Below are positions 8,855 to 17,303 of a stretch of DNA of 64,000 nt, one piece after another (positions within the stretch are counted from its first letter, which is position 1; each line of letters begins with the position of its first letter). The DNA is from Sphingomonas cremea (GTDB lineage: Bacteria; Pseudomonadota; Alphaproteobacteria; Sphingomonadales; Sphingomonadaceae): positions 620,501-684,500 of the forward strand of contig NZ_JAKFGM010000002.1 of the NCBI RefSeq assembly GCF_021502585.1, in the 5' to 3' direction. A program made the translations under genes and the position numbers. Below the pieces are notes generated by a model, which was given only the letters and a program-made list of their open reading frames with translations, searched no databases and was not told the origin of the DNA.

Positions 8855-9832
8855 TCAGGCGAGCTCCCGGTGAGATTGGGTGCTGACCCGGCGCACCGTG
8901 CCGGAGCTGGCGCGCATGACGATGCTCTCGGTCTCGATACAGCCGCCCTTGCGGCGCTTCACGCCCGACAGCAGCGAGCCATCGGTCACGCCCGTGGCGG
9001 CAAAGATGCAGTCGCCCTTGGCCATATCCTCCATCGAGTAGATCCGATCGAGATCTTCGATGCCCCAGCGATGCGCTCGGCCGCGCTCGTCATCGTTGCG
9101 GAACAAGAGTCGTCCCTGCATCTGCCCACCGACGCAGCGCAGTGCCGCCGCGGCGAGCACGCCCTCCGGCGCGCCGCCGGTGCCCAGATAAATATCGACG
9201 CCGGTGTCCGGGTCGGTGGTGGCGATGACACCGGCGACATCGCCATCGGGAATGAGCTTGATGCCGCAGCCCAGTGCGCGAAGCTCCGCGATGATTTCTG
9301 AATGGCGCGGCCGATCGAGCACGCAGGCGATAATTTCGCTCGGCTGCACATTCTTTGCGGCCGCCACCGCGCGAACATTGTCGGCGACCGATTTATCGAG
9401 GTTGATCGTGCCGTCAGGATAGCCGCCGCCAATCGCGATCTTTTCCATGTAGACGTCGGGCGCATTGAGCAGGCAGCCCTTTTCGGCAATCGCCAGTACG
9501 GCAAGCGCATTGGGGCCGGCCGTGGCGGTAATGGTGGTGCCTTCCAGCGGGTCCAGCGCGATATCGATCGCGGGCCCTTCGCCTTGGGCGCTGCCGACCT
9601 TCTCCCCGATATAGAGCATCGGCGCTTCGTCACGCTCGCCTTCGCCGATGACCACGGTCCCGTCCATCGGAAGCTCGTTGAGGGCCGCACGCATCGCTTC
9701 GACTGCGGCTGCATCGGCCGAGTCATTGTCGCCGCGGCCGATCCATTTCGAAGCGGCGATTGCCGCGGCTTCGGTTACCCGGACCATTTCAAGGACGAGG
9801 ACGCGATCGAGGACGTGGCTGGCACTAACCAT
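8855..9832 (-). CDS. glpX: Class II fructose-1,6-bisphosphatase
   Basis: A 325-residue GlpX-type phosphatase. The metal-binding signature DIALDPLEGTTITA is clear, preceded by VIGEGERDEAPMLYIGE, both hallmark segments of the family; length is normal. It removes the 1-phosphate from fructose 1,6-bisphosphate in gluconeogenesis. The ATG at 9832 gives the conserved opening ending in MVRVTEAAAIAA; the in-frame sequence upstream is not family-like. It has its own promoter region, divergent from the arylsulfatase gene at 10014. Confidence 0.95.
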   Translation of the reverse strand: MVSASHVLDRVLVLEMVRVTEAAAIAASKWIGRGDNDSADAAAVEAMRAALNELPMDGTVVIGEGERDEAPMLYIGEKVGSAQGEGPAIDIALDPLEGTTITATAGPNALAVLAIAEKGCLLNAPDVYMEKIAIGGGYPDGTINLDKSVADNVRAVAAAKNVQPSEIIACVLDRPRHSEIIAELRALGCGIKLIPDGDVAGVIATTDPDTGVDIYLGTGGAPEGVLAAAALRCVGGQMQGRLLFRNDDERGRAHRWGIEDLDRIYSMEDMAKGDCIFAATGVTDGSLLSGVKRRKGGCIETESIVMRASSGTVRRVSTQSHRELA

Positions 9833-10013
9833 GGCTTGGAGAATTTCCCGGACGAGTGAATCGATGCCGCGCCGATAGGCCGGGGGGCTTGCGCTGTCGA
9901 GAGCACCAGCCTGCCGGATGCGCACCAGCCTTGGGATAATTACCTATTCCAGCCCCCTACACATAAGTCCAACTGGCGAGTTCGAGTCTCATCCCCATGA
10001 CAGGAGCACTCCG

Positions 10014-12389
10014 ATGCCCGCGACTCCCGACTCGCTTTCCCGCACGATTCTCCCGATCCCCGACAAGCCCTTCAGCGGGCTCATTTGCTATGATGGCAAG
10101 GATCCGGCGAGCCACTTCGATCCGATTAGCCAGCTTCGTCCGCCAAAGGGCGCGCCCAATGTGCTGGTCATCCTGATTGACGATGCTGGATTCGGTTCGT
10201 CGAGCACATTCGGCGGGCCATGCCAGACGCCAAATGCCGAGAGGCTTGCAGCGGGCGGCCTTAAATATCGCCGCTTCCATACGACCGCGCTTTGCTCGCC
10301 GACCCGGCAGGCGTTGCTAACCGGCCGGAACCATCACTCGGTTGGAATGGGCTGCATCACCGAAACGGCGACCGGCGCACCTGGGTACAGTTCGATTCTG
10401 CGAAACACCGCGGCCCCATTGGCGAAGACGCTCAAACTCAATGGCTACAACACAGCTCAGTTCGGCAAGTGTCACGAAGTGCCTGTGTGGGAAACCAGCC
10501 CGATCGGCCCATTCAACCAGTGGCCGACCGGAAGCGGATTCGAATATTTCTATGGTTTCATCGGCGGTGAGGCCAACCAATGGTACCCGACGCTTTACGA
10601 GGGCACTACGCCGGTCGAGGCGGATAAAACGCCCGAGGAAGGCTACCATTTGGTCGATGACATGACCGACAAGGCCATCGGTTGGATCGGCCAGCAGAAG
10701 ATGCTGGCACCGGACAAGCCGTTCTTCGTCTATTTCGCGCCGGGCGCCACCCACGCCCCGCACCATGTGCCCAAAGAATGGGCCGACAAATATAAGGGCA
10801 AGTTCGACGATGGCTGGGACAAACTTCGCGAGCGGACCTTTGCCCGCCAGAAAGAGCTTGGCGTCATCCCGGCCGACAGCGAGCTGACCAAGCGCCACAA
10901 GGAGATACCCGCCTGGGACGAGATGCCCGAGGAAATGAAGCCGGTCCTTAGCCGCCAGGCCGAAGTCTACGCCGGGTACATGGAATATACCGATCATCAT
11001 GTCGGCCGTTTGCTCGACAGCATCGAAAAGCTCGGCATCCTCGACGACACGCTGGTCTATTATATCATCGGCGACAACGGTGCGTCTGCCGAAGGGACGC
11101 TCAATGGCACCTTCAACGAAATGCTGAATTTCAATGGCATGAGTGCCTTCGAGACACCCCAATATCTGATGGGAAAACTCGACGAGCTAGGCGGCCCTAA
11201 CTCATACAATCACTATGCCGTTGGCTGGGCCCATGCGATGAACACGCCATACCAATGGACCAAGCAAGTCGCCTCGCACTGGGGCGGTACTCGAAATGGC
11301 ACGATCGTCCACTGGCCCAGCGGCATCAAGGGCAAAGGCGAGCAGCGGGACCAGTTCCATCATGTGATCGATGTCGCGCCGACTATTCTCGAAGCGGCTG
11401 GCCTGCCTGAACCGACCATTGTCGAAGGCGTGCAGCAGACACCGATTGAAGGCGTCAGCATGCTTTATTCGTTTAACAACGCCGACGCACCCGAGCAGCG
11501 TGAGACCCAATATTTTGAAATGTTCGGTAATCGGGGCATTTATCATCAGGGCTGGACCGCGGTTACACGGCACAAGACGCCGTGGTTGCTCATTGGCGAA
11601 AAAACGCCGCAGTTCGACGATGACGTCTGGGAGCTTTACGACACCAACACCGACTGGAACCAGGCGAGGGATCTGTCGAAGGAGAATCCGGACAAGCTCC
11701 ACGAACTGCAGCGGCTGTGGCTGATCGAAGCGGTAAAGTATAATGTGCTGCCACTCGACGACGATATTGCCAAGAAAATGGATCCTGACCGAGCCGGACG
11801 GCCGATATTGATCAAGGGCAATACGCAAATCTTGTTCGGTTCCATGGGCCGCCTGTCCGAAAACTGCGTGCTCAATATCAAGAACAAGTCGCACTCAGTA
11901 TCGGCTGAGATCGTCGTTCCCGATCACGGTGCGCAAGGCGTGATTATCGCCCAGGGTGCCAACATTGGCGGCTGGTCGCTCTACGTTCACGCCAACAAGC
12001 TCAAATATTGCTATAATCTGGGCGGTCTCAAATTCTTCTATGTCGAAGCGGAGAATGAGCTTCCGGCCGGGGAGCACCAGGTGCGGATGGAGTTCGCCTA
12101 TGATGGCGGGGGCCTCGGCAAAGGCGGAAACGTAACCCTATATGTCGATGGCTCGAAAGCCGGCGAGGGACGAGTGGATGCAACCTTGGCGATGATCTTC
12201 TCGGCCGATGATGGTTGCGACGTCGGACGGGATACCGGCGCAGCGGTTTCCCAGGACTATGGGCCGATTGGCAATGCCTTCAACGGCACGATCAAGGGCG
12301 TTCAGCTGGCCATCGCCGATGCCGCCGAGGAGGCCGATCACAAGGTTGACCCCGAGCAGGCGCTCGCGCTTGCAATGGCTCGGCAATAG
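10014..12389 (+). CDS. Arylsulfatase (long S1-type sulfatase)
   Basis: A 791-residue sulfatase. The metal-binding aspartates are in VILIDDAGFG (about 51-60), and the CSPTR signature at 94-98 marks C94 as the cysteine that becomes formylglycine; LLTGRNHH follows. The N-terminal two thirds is the alkaline-phosphatase-like catalytic domain; the last 200 residues form a separate beta-rich region (HSVSAEIVVPD to GTIKGVQLAIAD) seen in long arylsulfatases. No signal peptide follows the ATG at 10014, which has CAGGAG 7-8 nt upstream, so it may act in the cytoplasm. A strong terminator follows. It probably releases sulfate from organic sulfate esters; no sulfatase-maturing enzyme is in the window. Confidence 0.92.
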   Translation: MPATPDSLSRTILPIPDKPFSGLICYDGKDPASHFDPISQLRPPKGAPNVLVILIDDAGFGSSSTFGGPCQTPNAERLAAGGLKYRRFHTTALCSPTRQALLTGRNHHSVGMGCITETATGAPGYSSILRNTAAPLAKTLKLNGYNTAQFGKCHEVPVWETSPIGPFNQWPTGSGFEYFYGFIGGEANQWYPTLYEGTTPVEADKTPEEGYHLVDDMTDKAIGWIGQQKMLAPDKPFFVYFAPGATHAPHHVPKEWADKYKGKFDDGWDKLRERTFARQKELGVIPADSELTKRHKEIPAWDEMPEEMKPVLSRQAEVYAGYMEYTDHHVGRLLDSIEKLGILDDTLVYYIIGDNGASAEGTLNGTFNEMLNFNGMSAFETPQYLMGKLDELGGPNSYNHYAVGWAHAMNTPYQWTKQVASHWGGTRNGTIVHWPSGIKGKGEQRDQFHHVIDVAPTILEAAGLPEPTIVEGVQQTPIEGVSMLYSFNNADAPEQRETQYFEMFGNRGIYHQGWTAVTRHKTPWLLIGEKTPQFDDDVWELYDTNTDWNQARDLSKENPDKLHELQRLWLIEAVKYNVLPLDDDIAKKMDPDRAGRPILIKGNTQILFGSMGRLSENCVLNIKNKSHSVSAEIVVPDHGAQGVIIAQGANIGGWSLYVHANKLKYCYNLGGLKFFYVEAENELPAGEHQVRMEFAYDGGGLGKGGNVTLYVDGSKAGEGRVDATLAMIFSADDGCDVGRDTGAAVSQDYGPIGNAFNGTIKGVQLAIADAAEEADHKVDPEQALALAMARQ

Positions 12390-12398
12390 CTGGCGAAA

Positions 12399-12430
12399 CC
12401 CCGGCCGTGTCAGCGCGGCCGGGGCTTTTG
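12399..12430 (+). terminator. Rho-independent terminator after arylsulfatase
   Basis: A perfect 9-bp stem CCCCGGCCG / CGGCCGGGG (12399-12407 with 12416-12424) and an 8-nt loop, followed by CTTTTG. It begins 9 bp after the arylsulfatase stop codon. Confidence 0.85.
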
Positions 12431-12434
12431 CCGC

Positions 12435-12755
12435 CTAATTACCAATCGGAACCGGATCGGCGATGGCTGGCTTCAATGTGCGAAGCATAGCCTTGAACAG
12501 CTCCAGCTTTCGCGCCTCTGGGCGGTAGACTCGCCGGAAGCGCCGCGCGTCCCAGCCGCAATCTCCGCAGGTACAAGGTCCGCCCATGTAGCAACTTGGC
12601 GCCAGTTCGTTGAGGCGCAGGCTGTAGCCTCCGGCGATGAACCTCACCTCTTCGACCGTATAGAGGCGGTCGCCTTCAGGCATGATGGTGCTGATTGGGG
12701 ATCGTGGGGAATTGTCGACACATTCGACATAATCACCGGGCCTTAAATCAAGCAT
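12435..12755 (-). CDS. Hypothetical protein, cysteine-containing, 106 aa
   Basis: I do not recognise this protein. It begins MLDLRPGDYVECVDNSP, a beta-rich opening of the type seen in small SH3-like barrels, and later has five cysteines, including CTCGDCGW, followed by a basic, arginine-rich stretch. A CxCxxC cluster could bind zinc. No membrane segment or signal peptide is seen. It stands alone between the arylsulfatase terminator and a DUF2721 gene, on the opposite strand to the sulfatase. The start was chosen because upstream in-frame sequence is arginine-rich and unlike coding sequence. Confidence 0.65.
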   Translation of the reverse strand: MLDLRPGDYVECVDNSPRSPISTIMPEGDRLYTVEEVRFIAGGYSLRLNELAPSCYMGGPCTCGDCGWDARRFRRVYRPEARKLELFKAMLRTLKPAIADPVPIGN

Positions 12756-12923
12756 GTTTTCGCCGTATCCGCCGGGACGCAACAAGAGCCTTATGCAGGC
12801 GATGCTACGCCCCAGCTTGACCAGGGGGATGAATCTTGCCGCTCGACCTTGCGATCGCATGCGACCTCGCACGGGGAAATGATCAGAGCGCTTTTTGGTT
12901 CCGATCGACGGGCAGGCTGGTCG

Positions 12924-13418
12924 TCATCTGCCCTCGTCCTCGTCGGGTTCGTGATCGAGGATGTGGGAGCCGATGCGAACGCTGCGGGTGCCGAGGCGGG
13001 TCTCGTGGAGGAAAATGGCGAAGCCCGAGGCGGTGGCGATCATCGCAGCGATGAACAACAGGGCAATCAGGGTGCCGAACCGGTAGCCGGTGAGGAAGGC
13101 GCCGAACAGCAGGATCACGACGATCGAGATGAGTACCGCGGCCAGCACCGAGGTGAAGATGGCCGTGTTAACGACGCGGATTCGCCGGTCGAGCATTCGA
13201 ATCTCGCGGATCAGCCGGTCATGCTCCTGACCGCGACTTTCCAGGATGCGGGGCTCAAGCCTGCGGGCCCGGTCGACGATCCTCGCCAGCCGCCCTGCGC
13301 AGACGTTGAGAAAGGCGCCAAGCCCCGCCAGCAGGAACACCGGCGCGACCGCCAGCTGAATGATCTGGGCCAGTTGGGCCAGCGCGGGCGTATGGGGAAG
13401 TAGCGAAGGCGTGGCCAT
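12924..13418 (-). CDS. DUF2721 domain-containing membrane protein
   Basis: A 164-residue protein with three predicted membrane helices. The first (IIQLAVAPVFLLAGLGAFL) is followed by a charged cytoplasmic segment rich in arginine (GRLARIVDRARRLE) and then a helical pair beginning NTAIFTSVLAAVLISIVVILL. This pattern is that of DUF2721. Function is unknown. Start is ATG at 13418. It lies between an unknown protein and an L,D-transpeptidase, all on the minus strand but with gaps that allow separate promoters. Confidence 0.85.
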   Translation of the reverse strand: MATPSLLPHTPALAQLAQIIQLAVAPVFLLAGLGAFLNVCAGRLARIVDRARRLEPRILESRGQEHDRLIREIRMLDRRIRVVNTAIFTSVLAAVLISIVVILLFGAFLTGYRFGTLIALLFIAAMIATASGFAIFLHETRLGTRSVRIGSHILDHEPDEDEGR

Positions 13419-13458
13419 GGGCGCCGATATGCCCCAGCAATGTGTACAATGCGAGGGC

Positions 13459-14040
13459 TTAGCCCTCGATGACCACCTTATCGCCAGGCTTGGTCAGCGT
13501 GTAGAGCTGCTTGGCAAAGGCCATCGGCAGGCGGATGCAGCCATGGCTGGCCGGATAGCCGGGCGTCACGCCGCCATGCATCGCGATGCCCTTGTCGTCG
13601 ATATTCTGCATGAACGGCATCGGCGCATTGTCATATTTCTTCGACCGGTACATCGGCCGCTTCCAGTTGATCGTCCAAAAGCCCAGCGGGGTCGGATGCC
13701 CCTTCTTGCCGGTCGACACATTGGTTACGCCAATCAGCTGCGAACCCTTGAACACGAAAGCGATCTGGTTTGCGGTATCGACGGTAATCGCAACGTCCCC
13801 GTCGGCAGGGATCGACTGCGCCCAGTGGAACTCGGCCGGGCGAAGCGCGGTGCGGCCGAGCATCTTGTGCATCGCCTCATAACCTGATGCCGAGAATCCG
13901 TTGGTCCAGCGATAATTGGTTTCCGGAGGGACAAAGGCGGGGGTTGCAATCCGTGGCGCCGGCGGCGGCGGCGGAACGGTCGAACAGGCGGCCAGCGCAA
14001 GCGTGCCGGCGACCGCCATCCAGGACCAAATCTTCCTCAT
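13459..14040 (-). CDS. L,D-transpeptidase, lipoprotein
   Basis: A 193-residue YkuD-domain enzyme. The N-terminus MRKIWSWMAVAGTLALAACS is a lipoprotein signal with the lipid-accepting cysteine at C19, followed by a proline-rich linker (PPPPPAP). The catalytic motif is MHGG (H155) and SHGCIRLP with nucleophile C168. Such enzymes make 3-3 peptidoglycan cross-links or attach proteins to the wall in the periplasm. The lipobox fixes the start at 14040; the in-frame extension upstream would bury the signal peptide. No coupled neighbour. Confidence 0.92.
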   Translation of the reverse strand: MRKIWSWMAVAGTLALAACSTVPPPPPAPRIATPAFVPPETNYRWTNGFSASGYEAMHKMLGRTALRPAEFHWAQSIPADGDVAITVDTANQIAFVFKGSQLIGVTNVSTGKKGHPTPLGFWTINWKRPMYRSKKYDNAPMPFMQNIDDKGIAMHGGVTPGYPASHGCIRLPMAFAKQLYTLTKPGDKVVIEG

Positions 14041-14205
14041 GCCACACCCCACGCTCTCAAAAACCCTTTGCCGATCAAGTGCATGAAGCCGACCGCACGC
14101 ACAAGCCGAAGTCGTTAAACTCGGCACGCGGACTGTCGTTCCATCGGCTCGGATGGGCGATAACCTGATAATTGGTCGGTCGCGGAGTATCGCATCCGCT
14201 TCCAA

Positions 14206-14751
14206 TCAAAGACATGCGATTGCATCGCTCATTAGTTCCGCAGCAGTCGCCGGCGTCATTTTCTCGCTCAGCGAACGCCAGCATCGGAATTCCAGGGCAA
14301 CGCCAAGCAAGGACTGGGAGCGCTCGCCCATCCCTTCTCCCAGGAGGCGAGAGCAATTGCTGAAAAATGGCGTCAAACGTAGCTCGACCATTTCGCGGGT
14401 TAGTTCGTGATGCTCCGCATCCCGTAACACGCAGGCAGCAAGCTGTTCATTCCGCTCATACCAGCTGTACAGTCTCTCCAGTCCGATCCGCACGCGTCCG
14501 GGGCCAGCCGGGAGCAAGTGCAATAGCTCGAGATCGGGCAGCGGATCGCGCTCCAGCGCAAGGCCCGAGCAGGCCAAGTAGAGCTCCCTCTCATCTGGAA
14601 AGTGAGCGTAATAGGTGTGCCGCTGAACACCGGCGCGTTCGGCGATCTGCGAAACCGTCGTTCGGGCCGGACCCAGGCTACTGTGAAGGTCAACCGCAGC
14701 CTCCACGATCCGCTGCCGCGTCTCATCCAGTTTTTCCGCGCGCTTGCCCAT
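14206..14751 (-). CDS. TetR/AcrR family transcriptional regulator
   Basis: About 181 residues from the ATG at 14751 (MGKRAEKLDETR), with a further in-frame ATG at 14802 that would add 17 residues. The N-terminal helix-turn-helix reads TTVSQIAERAGVQRHTYYAHF, standard for TetR proteins; the C-terminal ligand domain is not recognisable. The gene is divergent from a metallo-beta-lactamase-fold gene at 14876. Two inverted repeats lie in the gap (14774-14785 and 14796-14815). They would be inside the coding sequence if the upstream ATG were used, which is one reason I prefer 14751. It probably represses itself and the divergent gene. Confidence 0.88.
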   Translation of the reverse strand: MGKRAEKLDETRQRIVEAAVDLHSSLGPARTTVSQIAERAGVQRHTYYAHFPDERELYLACSGLALERDPLPDLELLHLLPAGPGRVRIGLERLYSWYERNEQLAACVLRDAEHHELTREMVELRLTPFFSNCSRLLGEGMGERSQSLLGVALEFRCWRSLSEKMTPATAAELMSDAIACL

Positions 14752-14773
14752 CCGATAGGGCCGAACATTGGTT

Positions 14774-14785
14774 ACACATTTGTGT
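14774..14785. promoter_or_regulatory. Inverted repeat ACACA-TT-TGTGT
   Basis: A 12-bp palindrome with 5-bp arms and a 2-bp centre, 23 bp upstream of the preferred TetR start. It could be a second half of a TetR operator region; support is positional only. Confidence 0.4.
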
Positions 14786-14795
14786 GCATCTAAAC

Positions 14796-14815
14796 TTGAC
14801 ATGCTCCCATGTTAA
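14796..14815. promoter_or_regulatory. Candidate TetR operator overlapping a -35-like TTGACA
   Basis: A 20-bp imperfect palindrome, TTGACATG-CTCC-CATGTTAA, with 7 of 8 arm positions matching. Its left arm contains TTGACA (14796-14801), which matches a -35 element reading toward the metallo-beta-lactamase-fold gene, though I see no good -10 at the right distance. Size and position between divergent genes suit a TetR dimer site. Confidence 0.5.
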
Positions 14816-14875
14816 TTGCACAGCGCCGTGCAGTCAAATACGACTCGCTAATTCCATGAGAGGAGGAGATGGTCG

Positions 14876-15622
14876 ATGACCACTTGCGTGGACGAAATCA
14901 GTGACGGCATTTTCCGGATCTCCACCTTCGTGCCGGAAGTGGCCGCACCCGCCGGTTTCACTTTCAACCAATATCTGATCGTGGGTGACGAGCCGCTGCT
15001 ATTTCACACCGGCCATCGGAGACTCTTCCCGGCGGTCCACGAGGCGGTCGCTCGGGTCATCAAGCCCGAGCGCCTGCGCTGGATCAGCTTCGGTCATGTG
15101 GAGGCCGATGAATGCGGCGCCATGAACCTGTGGCTCGCAGCAGCCCCAAGTGCGGAAATTGCCCATGGGGCAATTGGCTGTGATGTAAGTCTCAGCGATT
15201 TGGCCGACCGCCCGCCGCGCGTGCTGGCAGATGGCGAAGTAATCGACCTGGGTGGAAAGCGTATCCGCTACATCGATACACCACATACGCCGCACGGCTG
15301 GGATGCGGGCCTGCTATTCGAAGAAACGACGAGCACGCTGCTTTGCGGCGACCTGTTCACTCAGGCAGGGCAGTCGAAGGCGTTGACCGAATCCGACATT
15401 GTCGGTCCAGCATCGGAAGCCGAGGATTTGTTTGGCTTCTCAAGCCTTCATCCGGAAATGGGCGCGACGATCCGCCGTCTCGCTTCACTTGCACCAAAGA
15501 CGCTTGCACTGATGCATGGGCCCGCCTTTGCCGGCGACGCATGTGCGGCGATCGATGCGCTGGCCGACGATTATGATCGGCGCACAATGGCTTGGCGCGA
15601 GAAGAACGCATTGGCTGCCTAG
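14876..15622 (+). CDS. MBL-fold metallo-hydrolase, diiron (flavodiiron-like) type
   Basis: A 248-residue metallo-beta-lactamase-fold protein. In place of the zinc motif HxHxDH it has H74-x-E76-x-D78 (FGHVEADECG), the ligand set of the oxygen-reducing flavodiiron proteins and of bacterial ODP (oxygen-binding diiron) proteins. Later candidate ligands are H137/H140 (DTPHTPHGWD), D159 (LLCGDLF) and the histidine in LALMHGPAF. No flavodoxin domain is attached. A diiron site that senses or reduces oxygen is therefore likely. AGGAGG lies 9 nt before the ATG at 14876. Divergent from the TetR gene, which probably controls it. Confidence 0.82.
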   Translation: MTTCVDEISDGIFRISTFVPEVAAPAGFTFNQYLIVGDEPLLFHTGHRRLFPAVHEAVARVIKPERLRWISFGHVEADECGAMNLWLAAAPSAEIAHGAIGCDVSLSDLADRPPRVLADGEVIDLGGKRIRYIDTPHTPHGWDAGLLFEETTSTLLCGDLFTQAGQSKALTESDIVGPASEAEDLFGFSSLHPEMGATIRRLASLAPKTLALMHGPAFAGDACAAIDALADDYDRRTMAWREKNALAA

Positions 15623-15641
15623 GTTCGGCACGGTGCCAAGG

Positions 15642-16547
15642 CTATTGATCGCGAGAAAGCCCCGCAGCCAAGGCGTCGATTGCGACCCTTGTGCGAAGCG
15701 ACATGTGCGGCACGGTCGGCCATACTGCATAGCTGTCATAAAGGTGGCTTGGCCAATCGGGAAACAGTTGGACCAAACCACCTGATGCCAGCCGCTCCTC
15801 AATGAGCGCCTTGGGGAGCCAAGCGATGCCCAAGCCTGCCTCGGCGGCATCCGCGATCGCCTCGAGATCGTCCAGCGCGAGCCGCGAGCTCGGCTCGATC
15901 TCAACCGGGCCCTGCACATCGTCATAGAGCAACCAGCGGCTCTTCCCGTTTGGGCGGGCGTAGGTCACCGCCCGATGCGACGTTAGCTCAAGGAGCGAAG
16001 CAGGCGTTCCAAGAAGCTCCAGATAGGAAGGCGCCACGCACAGGATCATCCGCTCTTGCCCGATCCGGCGCGCGGACAGGCCGTCACTATATCCCAATGG
16101 CCCGTTGCGAACGGCCAGATCGAAGCCTTCCGCAACAAGGTCGACGACGCGATCGGTGAAGCGCAGCACGAGGTCGAGATTCGGATGCTCGGCAACCAGG
16201 CGCGTCAGAATCGGTGCGATGCGGCGACGGCCAAGGAGGATCGGAAGCGACACCTTTAATTGCCCGGCGGCTTCCTGCCGGCCAGCCTCCAACATCGTGC
16301 GCGCGGTTCCGAGTTCGGCCAGTGCCCTTAGGCAATATTCGTAAAATAGCTGGCCTTCGTCGGTTAGCCTCTGAACCCGGGTCGTACGATGAAAGAGCCG
16401 AACGCCAAGCTGGCTCTCAAGCCGTGCGATTGTCTTTCCCACGGCCGAACGGGACCGGTTGAGCCTGGTAGCTGCCGCCGAGAAGCCTCCGGCGGTGACC
16501 GCCTCCACGAAGACGGGCACTCCGGAAAGAAGTGGTTGTACGGTCAT
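15642..16547 (-). CDS. LysR family transcriptional regulator
   Basis: A 301-residue regulator with the N-terminal winged helix FVEAVTAGGFSAAATRLNRSR followed by the linker helix ARLESQLGVRLFHRTTR and a periplasmic-binding-protein-like effector domain. The sequence resembles the large subgroup with FTDRVVDLVAEGFDLAVRNG. It is divergent from a LysE exporter gene, the standard arrangement for a LysR activator of the exporter; the gap holds a perfect 12-bp palindrome. Start ATG at 16547, preceded by AAAGGGCG. The effector is unknown. Confidence 0.93.
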   Translation of the reverse strand: MTVQPLLSGVPVFVEAVTAGGFSAAATRLNRSRSAVGKTIARLESQLGVRLFHRTTRVQRLTDEGQLFYEYCLRALAELGTARTMLEAGRQEAAGQLKVSLPILLGRRRIAPILTRLVAEHPNLDLVLRFTDRVVDLVAEGFDLAVRNGPLGYSDGLSARRIGQERMILCVAPSYLELLGTPASLLELTSHRAVTYARPNGKSRWLLYDDVQGPVEIEPSSRLALDDLEAIADAAEAGLGIAWLPKALIEERLASGGLVQLFPDWPSHLYDSYAVWPTVPHMSLRTRVAIDALAAGLSRDQ

Positions 16548-16572
16548 CGGGCGCCCTTTGTAGATATTTATT

Positions 16573-16584
16573 CTACTATAGTAG
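16573..16584. promoter_or_regulatory. Perfect palindrome CTACTATAGTAG between lysR and lysE genes
   Basis: A 12-bp perfect palindrome in the 109-bp divergent gap. Its centre contains TATAGT on either strand, so it could overlap a -10 element as well as serve as a regulator site for the adjacent LysR protein. Confidence 0.5.
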
Positions 16585-16656
16585 GCAAAAATGGCGCAAC
16601 TGTTTCCCTTGCTTATGCCTTAGGTTCCGCACGTCCCATCGTGCGGAGTGACGGAA

Positions 16657-17286
16657 ATGCAATTGGATGCAACTATCGGCTGGGGATCCGCCGCGGCCTA
16701 TGCCGGTGCCCTCTTGCTGGCCGTCGCGACACCCGGACCGGCCATGTTCACGGTGATCGGGACTGGACTTAGCCGCGGCCCCAGACCCGCTGCGGCAATC
16801 GGCGTCGGCATTGCGGTTGGGGACGTCCTGTTGGTCGCGGCGGCGCTCCTAGGCCTCGCCGCCCTAATCGATTCCGCCGAATGGATGCTGTCCGTAATTC
16901 AATACGGCGGCGCACTTTACCTCCTCTACACGGGAATCCGTCTTTGGCGGTCGATCCCGGTGACGGCTTCGATCGAAGCGATGGCCGGCCAAGGGCTGTT
17001 CGGGTCCAGCGCTCCCGGACTGGCAGTTGCGCTGTCGAACCCAAAGGCCATGCTTTTCCACGCAAGCTTGATGCCGTTGCTGCTGAACGTTCGCCGAGTC
17101 AGCTGGGCCGATGTCGGGATCATTTTCATCATCGTCGCGGCAGTGAACCTCTTGGCGATGTGTGGATATGCCCTGCTTGCGGGGCGTGCTTCGCATTGGT
17201 TCAGGAGCCCGGATCGTGTGCGGCGCCTCAACCGTATTTGCGGGGGCGCCATCGCCGCGACCGCAATCCTTATTGCGTGCCGTTAA
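16657..17286 (+). CDS. LysE family translocator
   Basis: A 209-residue membrane protein with about six helices. The family's opening, YAGALLLAVATPGPAMFTV, and the later LSNPKAMLFHASLMPLLL segment are clear. LysE/RhtB proteins export amino acids or similar metabolites through the inner membrane using the proton gradient. I chose the ATG at 16657 because GGAG lies 8 nt before it; a GTG at 16648 overlaps that site. Next downstream, 17 bp away, is an alpha/beta hydrolase, probably co-transcribed. Regulation by the divergent LysR gene is inferred. Confidence 0.92.
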   Translation: MQLDATIGWGSAAAYAGALLLAVATPGPAMFTVIGTGLSRGPRPAAAIGVGIAVGDVLLVAAALLGLAALIDSAEWMLSVIQYGGALYLLYTGIRLWRSIPVTASIEAMAGQGLFGSSAPGLAVALSNPKAMLFHASLMPLLLNVRRVSWADVGIIFIIVAAVNLLAMCGYALLAGRASHWFRSPDRVRRLNRICGGAIAATAILIACR

Positions 17287-17303
17287 GGGGTGAACTCAGC
17301 AAG

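Noticed and set aside
14796-14824. A full sigma-70 promoter starting with TTGACA at 14796
   Set aside because: The sequence at 16-18 bp downstream (around CACAGC) does not resemble TATAAT.
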